Below, piece after piece: positions 5,335 through 9,753 of a DNA stretch of 9,753 bases (within the stretch, counting starts at the first letter, position 1; every line of letters starts with the position of its first letter). The translations under genes were made by a program, and so were the position numbers. Under the pieces are notes generated by a model that was given only the letters and a program-made list of their open reading frames with translations, searched no databases and was not told the origin of the DNA. Where the stretch lies: the NCBI GenBank assembly GCA_004293505.1, contig RDYY01000035.1, forward strand, positions 1 to 9,753. Reading direction: 5' to 3'. This stretch comes from Sphingobacteriia bacterium (GTDB lineage Bacteria > Bacteroidota > Bacteroidia > Chitinophagales > Chitinophagaceae).

Positions 5335-8132
5335 ATGAGACATTTCCTTTTCCTTTTATTGCTCCATGCTGTCTTGGGCACGGCTGCTGCTCAAAATGGC
5401 ATTGTCAAGGTAAAAGTATTGGATGAAAGCAGTTTGAACTTGCCTTTGGCAGCTGTTCAACTGAAAGGCACCAAAAACCACGCTGTAACAGACGCCAATG
5501 GCCAAGCCATTTTGTACCAAGTAGCTTATGGGCCACAAACCTTGGTGGTCAGCTATGTGGGTTATGCTACCCTGGAAAAAACCATTCAAGTTAACCAACA
5601 AGTTACCGAAGTGAGCTTGGTCTTGAAACCAGGAAATGAAAGCTTGAAAGAAGTGGTGGTGATGGGAGACCGCTTAAAAGGGCAGGCCAAGGCCTTGAAC
5701 CAACAAAAAAATGGTGGAAATGTGTCCAATATTATCAGTGCCGACCAAATTGGTCGCTTCCCCGATGGCAACATTGGTGATGCCCTCAAAAGGGTTCCTG
5801 GCGTGGCCATGCAAAACGACCAAGGTGAAGCCCGCGACATCATTATCCGTGGATTGGCACCCCAATTGAATTCCGTTACCCTGAATGGAGAGCGCATACC
5901 TTCTGCAGAAGGCGATAACCGCCGGGTTCAAATGGACTTGATTCCTGCCGACATGGTCCAAACCGTTGCCTTGAACAAAACCCTTACCCCCGACATGGAA
6001 GGAGACGCCATTGGTGGATCGGTTAACCTCATCACCCGCGCTGCGCCCAATCAGTTGCGCGTGAGCGGAACCTTGAGTGGTGGCACCAACCCCATTCGGG
6101 AGAAAGGTTTGTTCAATGGAAGCTTGGTTTTGGGCAACCGCACTGCCAACAAGAAATTGGGTTATGTAGCCAGTTTTACCGTAAACGACAACCATTATGG
6201 CAGCGACAACGTAGAAGCCGTATGGGCAACAGCCCCCAATGGCGCTTTGTACATGACCCAGCACGATATTCGCCGCTATGATTTGCGCCGCAAAAGAACC
6301 AGCTTTAACCTGGCGTTGGATTGGAAATTGAACAAAAAGAATACCCTTTATTTCAGTGGCATGTTCAACCAACGCAACGACTGGGAAAACCGCTATCGCT
6401 TGCGTACCCGTTCCATTGTTCCTTTGGACGCCAGTGGGGTAGTGGTGACCACACCCTCACAAGTGATTGCCTCTTACCGAGGTGAAATCCGCAAAGAAAC
6501 CAAGGCCGGCATCAACGACAAAACCGTTCAAAATGCCAGGTTGGAAAGACAAATTGTGAGCAATTTTAAAGTACGTGGCGAACACATCATTGGCAAATCC
6601 ATTTTACTGGATTGGAGCTCTGCCCTTTCTCGCGCCAGTGAAGAAAGGCCCAATGAGCGCTACTTAGACTTTCGGGTGAACAATGTGGCTTTGACCCAAA
6701 ACCTGAGCAATCCTGAATTTCCCGAGGTTAACTTGACCACTCGTCGCAACATGAGCAGCTATAGCTTTCGCCGCATGTCAGAACAATTTGGCAATACTTG
6801 GGAAACCGATTGGAATTCAAAATTGAATGTACAAATTCCTGTAAAGCTTTTTGATGGTCGCAACACCACTGTAAAATTGGGTGGACGTTATTCGCTCAAA
6901 GAAAAACAACGCGACAATATATTTTACATTTATACCCCTGTAGCCGGCAATACGGTGTTTGCCAACTTGGCTGCTTTCCCTGCCTTCAATGCCAGCTTAC
7001 CCAAGTACAATGCAGGCAGTCAATACCAACTGGACAGTTTCCCCTTGCCGATAGGTGTAGGTGCTTTGGACTTGAAAAACCGAGGTCAGTTTAATGAGGC
7101 CTTGAGTCCAGCCGATTACTTGGGAGTAAATTATACAGCCCGTGAAAAAATCTACAATGCCTATGTACGCATAGACCAAGACATTACCGATCAACTCAGC
7201 ATGATTTTGGGTGCGCGCTTAGAATCCACCCAAAATTCTTATGCCGGCAACATCTTGCGCAACTCCAATACTTTGGTGGGCAAAGAAGAGTCCAATACCA
7301 ACTACACCAATATTTTGCCCAGTGTAAATTTCAAATACACTGCCAACAAGGATTTGATTTTAAGGGCTGCTTTGACCACGGCCATTGCCCGTCCTGCCTA
7401 TTTTGATTTGGTTCCTTATATTAATGTAAACAGCAACGACCAAGCCATCACCAGGGGAAATGCTGATTTAAAAGCCACCAAGAGCATCAACGTAGACTTG
7501 ATGGCCGAAAAGTACTTTAAGAATGTGGGTATCCTGTCCGGTGGACTCTTTTACAAATCCCTGAATAATTTCTTTTATACTTATTATACCAACACTTACA
7601 CCGCTACTGATTATGCCAATGAAATTCAACCCATTGTCGGTGGCACCAATCCCATTGGACCCACAGACCAGTGGCGTTATTCCCAAGCCAGAAACGGCAA
7701 CCAAGCCCAGTTCTATGGGTTTGAAGTAGCCTTCCAAAGACAATTGGACTTTTTACCAGGCATCTGGAAAGGATTGGGCATTTATGCCAACTATACCTAT
7801 ACCAAGAGTACGGCCGATGGCATTACTTCTGCCGATGGCAGCTCAACCCGCACAGGCCTTTCCTTGCCCGGAACGGCTCCCCATACCTTTAATGGTAGTT
7901 TGAGTTTTGAAAACAAGCGGCTGGTAGCGCGTTTGGCAGCCAATTATGCCGCAGCTTATGTAGATGTGCCAATGCCTCTTATGCTTTCACCCCCCGCTTG
8001 CGTTTCTTTGCAGAAGTCAATAACCTGACCAACCAACCCTTGCGCTATTACCAAGGCAGCAAGGAAAGAACCATGCAAGTAGAGTACTACAACATTCGTT
8101 GGAATGCTGGTTTGAAATTTGATTTGTTCTAA
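5335..8132 (+). pseudogene. TonB-dependent outer-membrane receptor, frame broken near its C-terminus
   Basis: A large receptor for energised uptake of an unknown substrate across the outer membrane. The order is signal peptide (residues 1 to about 19, ending GTAAA-Q), carboxypeptidase-regulatory-like beta-sandwich (about 22-100), a likely TonB box around EVVVMGD (106-112), plug domain (about 125-235: GDALKRVPGVAMQ, IIIRGLAPQLNSVTLNGERIP, GDAIGGSVNLITR) and a beta-barrel. The plug resembles the Xanthomonas/Caulobacter-type receptor subfamily rather than SusC. The initial frame stops at 8026-8028 after an unrelated 15-residue tail. From about 7968, a different frame encodes NASYAFTPRLRFFAEVNNLTN and ends GLKFDLF at 8132, the expected terminal strands and C-terminal Phe used for barrel assembly. 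Relatives have about 15-20 residues between the 'YVD' and 'SYAF' segments that are missing here, suggesting a small deletion not divisible by three. No SusD partner is adjacent. Confidence 0.85.
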
Positions 8133-8151
8133 TGATTCAACTTTGTTCCAT

Positions 8152-8181
8152 AAAAAAAGCAGCTTTCGGGCTGCTTTTTTT
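8152..8181. terminator. Bidirectional rho-independent terminator between the receptor gene and ispG
   Basis: The stem GCAGC (8159-8163) and GCTGC (8170-8174) encloses the loop TTTCGG and is flanked by A7 (8152-8158) and T7 (8175-8181). The symmetry lets it end transcripts from both sides: the receptor gene, whose intact reading would stop at 8132, and ispG, which stops at 8226 on the minus strand. A second outer pair, TTGTTCC (8143-8149) and GGAACAA (8202-8208), could extend the structure. Confidence 0.9.
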
Positions 8182-8225
8182 ATGTTTAAATTATTCCGTA
8201 AGGAACAAGTAAAATGGATATTTGC

Positions 8226-9753
8226 TTATTGAGGTTCAGTCCAAGCTTCATTCTCTTTCAACAATTCAATCAATTGGTCCACTGCAACTGCTGCGTCTAC
8301 GTTGCGCTTCACCACCTCCTTGCCTTTGTACAAGGTAATTTTTCCTACGCCACTGCCCACATAGCCAAAATCGGCATCGGCCATCTCGCCGGGTCCATTG
8401 ACAATACAACCCATGATGGCAATTTTGACGCCCTTTAAATGATGCGTCACGCTGCGGATCTTGGCGGTTGTTTCTTGTAAGTCAAACAAGGTACGGCCAC
8501 AACTGGGGCAACTGATGTATTCGGTTTTGGAGATGCGGGTACGGGTGGCCTGCAAAATGCCAAATGCCGTGTGGTTCAAAAAAGATTCTGCAGAATGGTG
8601 TTGGGCATAATTACGGCCTTGGGTATCCATGCTTTGGTTGGCAGCATCGCTGGCAGCAGCGGACATGCCCAAACAAATCCCATCTCCCATCCCATCCAAC
8701 AAAAGCGAACCGCATTCGGTACTGAAATGAATCAGGTGTTCGTCAGGGGTTGACCATTCTGAATCGGTGATCAAGATCACCGGATTTTGAATTTTTCTTT
8801 GCATTAATTCCATGAACATGCGCCTGACGGCGGGCATGGCATGGGCATTTTGGCTGCTCAAACAAATCACCACACTGGGGTCATTGGCCACTGCCTCCAA
8901 TCCAGTAAAATCGTTGATGGTGGTGTCGTCAGAAAAACAATCCACCATCACAAAATTCAATGCCGGGTCTTTGTGCGATGAAGCGGCAAAACCGGTCGCG
9001 TCAAAAATGGGGTGGTATTTTTCTTTGTCATCGGCCAAAGCCCAAGCCCCAGGATATTGAATCACTTGCAAAGTGCCTGGCAGGGCAAAAGGAATGGGTT
9101 TGTTGCCTGTGAATACATAATCGGCAGCGGCATCACCAATGCTCCATTTGTCGGTATCCGCATCGTATTTGTATCCAATGGCCGATAAGGCCTCAGGCGT
9201 GATAGCAGACATTTTGCTGAGGTCGGCCACCACAACGGGTACTTGTTGACCACCTATGTTGTTGACTGCAAAACTTTGTCTCCTCCGATACTGAAAAGGA
9301 TCATAAGGAATTTTCTCGATGGCAGGAAGGGCTTGCGCAGAAAGGGTTCCAGGTCGGGACTGACCATAGCGCTTGACCAAGTCACGGCAAACAGGAATCT
9401 CCCATTCTGGGTCTTCGGTTAAACTCACCCTCACCGTATCGCCGATGCCATCTTCCAATAAAGTACCGATGCCAGCTGCACTTTTGATGCGGCCATCTTC
9501 ACCATCACCGGCTTCGGTCACGCCCAAATGCAAAGGATAGGCTTCGCCAAATTCCTGGTCCATTTGTTGTACCAACAAACGGTAAGCCTGCACCATCACC
9601 TGGGGGTTGCTGGCCTTCATGCTCAACACAATCTGGTGAAAGCTTTCGGCGCGGGCAATGCGCAAGAATTCCATGGCCGATTCCACCATGCCCATGGGGG
9701 TATCACCATAGCGGCTCATGATGCGGTCACTGAGGGACCCATGGTTGGTGCCA
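8226..9753 (-). CDS. ispG: 4-hydroxy-3-methylbut-2-en-1-yl diphosphate synthase, long form (5' end outside window)
   Basis: IspG (GcpE) reductively converts 2-C-methyl-D-erythritol 2,4-cyclodiphosphate to HMBPP in the MEP isoprenoid pathway, using a [4Fe-4S] cluster. About 508 codons are present. The frame runs without a start to the window edge, where it reads GTNHGSLSDRIMSRYGDTP, a conserved part of the TIM-barrel domain. The ATG at 9719 lies inside this motif and is not the start. LGVTEAGDGEDGRIKSA and GIGTLLEDGIGDTVRVSLTEDP follow. A long middle segment (roughly bases 8580-9310) is the extra insert domain found in the long IspG of Bacteroidota, Chlamydiae and plants. The C-terminal cluster domain has Cys codons at 8508-8510, 8499-8501 and 8406-8408 and the Glu ligand of NGPGE at 8385-8387. 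No internal defect is apparent. Confidence 0.95.
   Translation of the reverse strand, partial: GTNHGSLSDRIMSRYGDTPMGMVESAMEFLRIARAESFHQIVLSMKASNPQVMVQAYRLLVQQMDQEFGEAYPLHLGVTEAGDGEDGRIKSAAGIGTLLEDGIGDTVRVSLTEDPEWEIPVCRDLVKRYGQSRPGTLSAQALPAIEKIPYDPFQYRRRQSFAVNNIGGQQVPVVVADLSKMSAITPEALSAIGYKYDADTDKWSIGDAAADYVFTGNKPIPFALPGTLQVIQYPGAWALADDKEKYHPIFDATGFAASSHKDPALNFVMVDCFSDDTTINDFTGLEAVANDPSVVICLSSQNAHAMPAVRRMFMELMQRKIQNPVILITDSEWSTPDEHLIHFSTECGSLLLDGMGDGICLGMSAAASDAANQSMDTQGRNYAQHHSAESFLNHTAFGILQATRTRISKTEYISCPSCGRTLFDLQETTAKIRSVTHHLKGVKIAIMGCIVNGPGEMADADFGYVGSGVGKITLYKGKEVVKRNVDAAVAVDQLIELLKENEAWTEPQ

Noticed and set aside
5674..6372. Long open frame (232 codons) antisense to the TonB receptor
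   Set aside because: It lies fully opposite conserved plug and barrel sequence and shows no recognisable domain; a shadow of the receptor's codon pattern.
7990..7995. C6 run as the cause of the receptor frameshift
   Set aside because: Conserved residues NASYAF already read in the new frame upstream of this run, so the break is nearer 7961-7972.
7961..8028. Programmed ribosomal frameshift in the receptor
   Set aside because: No slippery heptamer or downstream structure is evident at the junction, and family residues appear to be missing, which a frameshift would not explain.
5335..8132. SusC-type glycan uptake system
   Set aside because: No SusD partner or carbohydrate enzymes are adjacent, and the plug motifs fit another receptor subfamily better.

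Overview
The window looks like ordinary chromosomal DNA of a member of the Bacteroidota, possibly of the Saprospiria/Chitinophagia type. Four things point this way. There is a large TonB-dependent receptor with an N-terminal carboxypeptidase-regulatory-like domain. IspG has the long form with an extra insert domain. No start codon has a Shine-Dalgarno sequence. At least two sites match the Bacteroidota promoter -7 box TAnnTTTG. The genus cannot be fixed from the sequence alone. No tRNA, rRNA, CRISPR array, insertion sequence or integrase was seen.

Layout, left to right. Bases 1-146 hold the C-terminal tail of a 3-hydroxyacyl-CoA dehydrogenase (+), followed after 7 bases by tsaB (+), a factor for the universal t6A tRNA modification. 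A small ArsR-family regulator (+, 914-1249) lies just upstream of a three-domain sulfur protein (+, 1276-2688) made of a metallo-beta-lactamase-fold persulfide dioxygenase, a rhodanese domain without catalytic cysteine and an active-looking rhodanese. The second gene has its own likely promoter at the end of the regulator gene, with an inverted repeat between promoter and start codon. Converging on it from the right is a two-gene minus-strand unit, nadB (L-aspartate oxidase, NAD synthesis) followed after 9 bases by a lipid A-type lysophospholipid acyltransferase. A 107-base divergent intergenic region (5228-5334) with a 7-7-7 inverted repeat separates nadB from the TonB-dependent receptor (+, 5335-8132). 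A strong symmetrical terminator at 8152-8181 closes the receptor gene and serves the convergent ispG (-), which runs off the right end.

Most of this is housekeeping: tRNA modification, NAD, isoprenoid and envelope lipid synthesis. It is interrupted by a probable sulfide/persulfide detoxification unit and one outer-membrane receptor.

The most notable points are structural. The receptor reading frame is broken near 7961-7972, and its conserved C-terminus continues in another frame up to 8132. The acyltransferase lacks about 20 residues of a conserved core segment at an in-frame junction near 3010/3011. The regulator beside the persulfide dioxygenase has no cysteine, so it cannot be a thiol switch of the kind known for sulfur-responsive ArsR proteins such as BigR and SqrR. 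I did not find a clearly new multi-gene system; the regulator and persulfide dioxygenase pair is the closest candidate.
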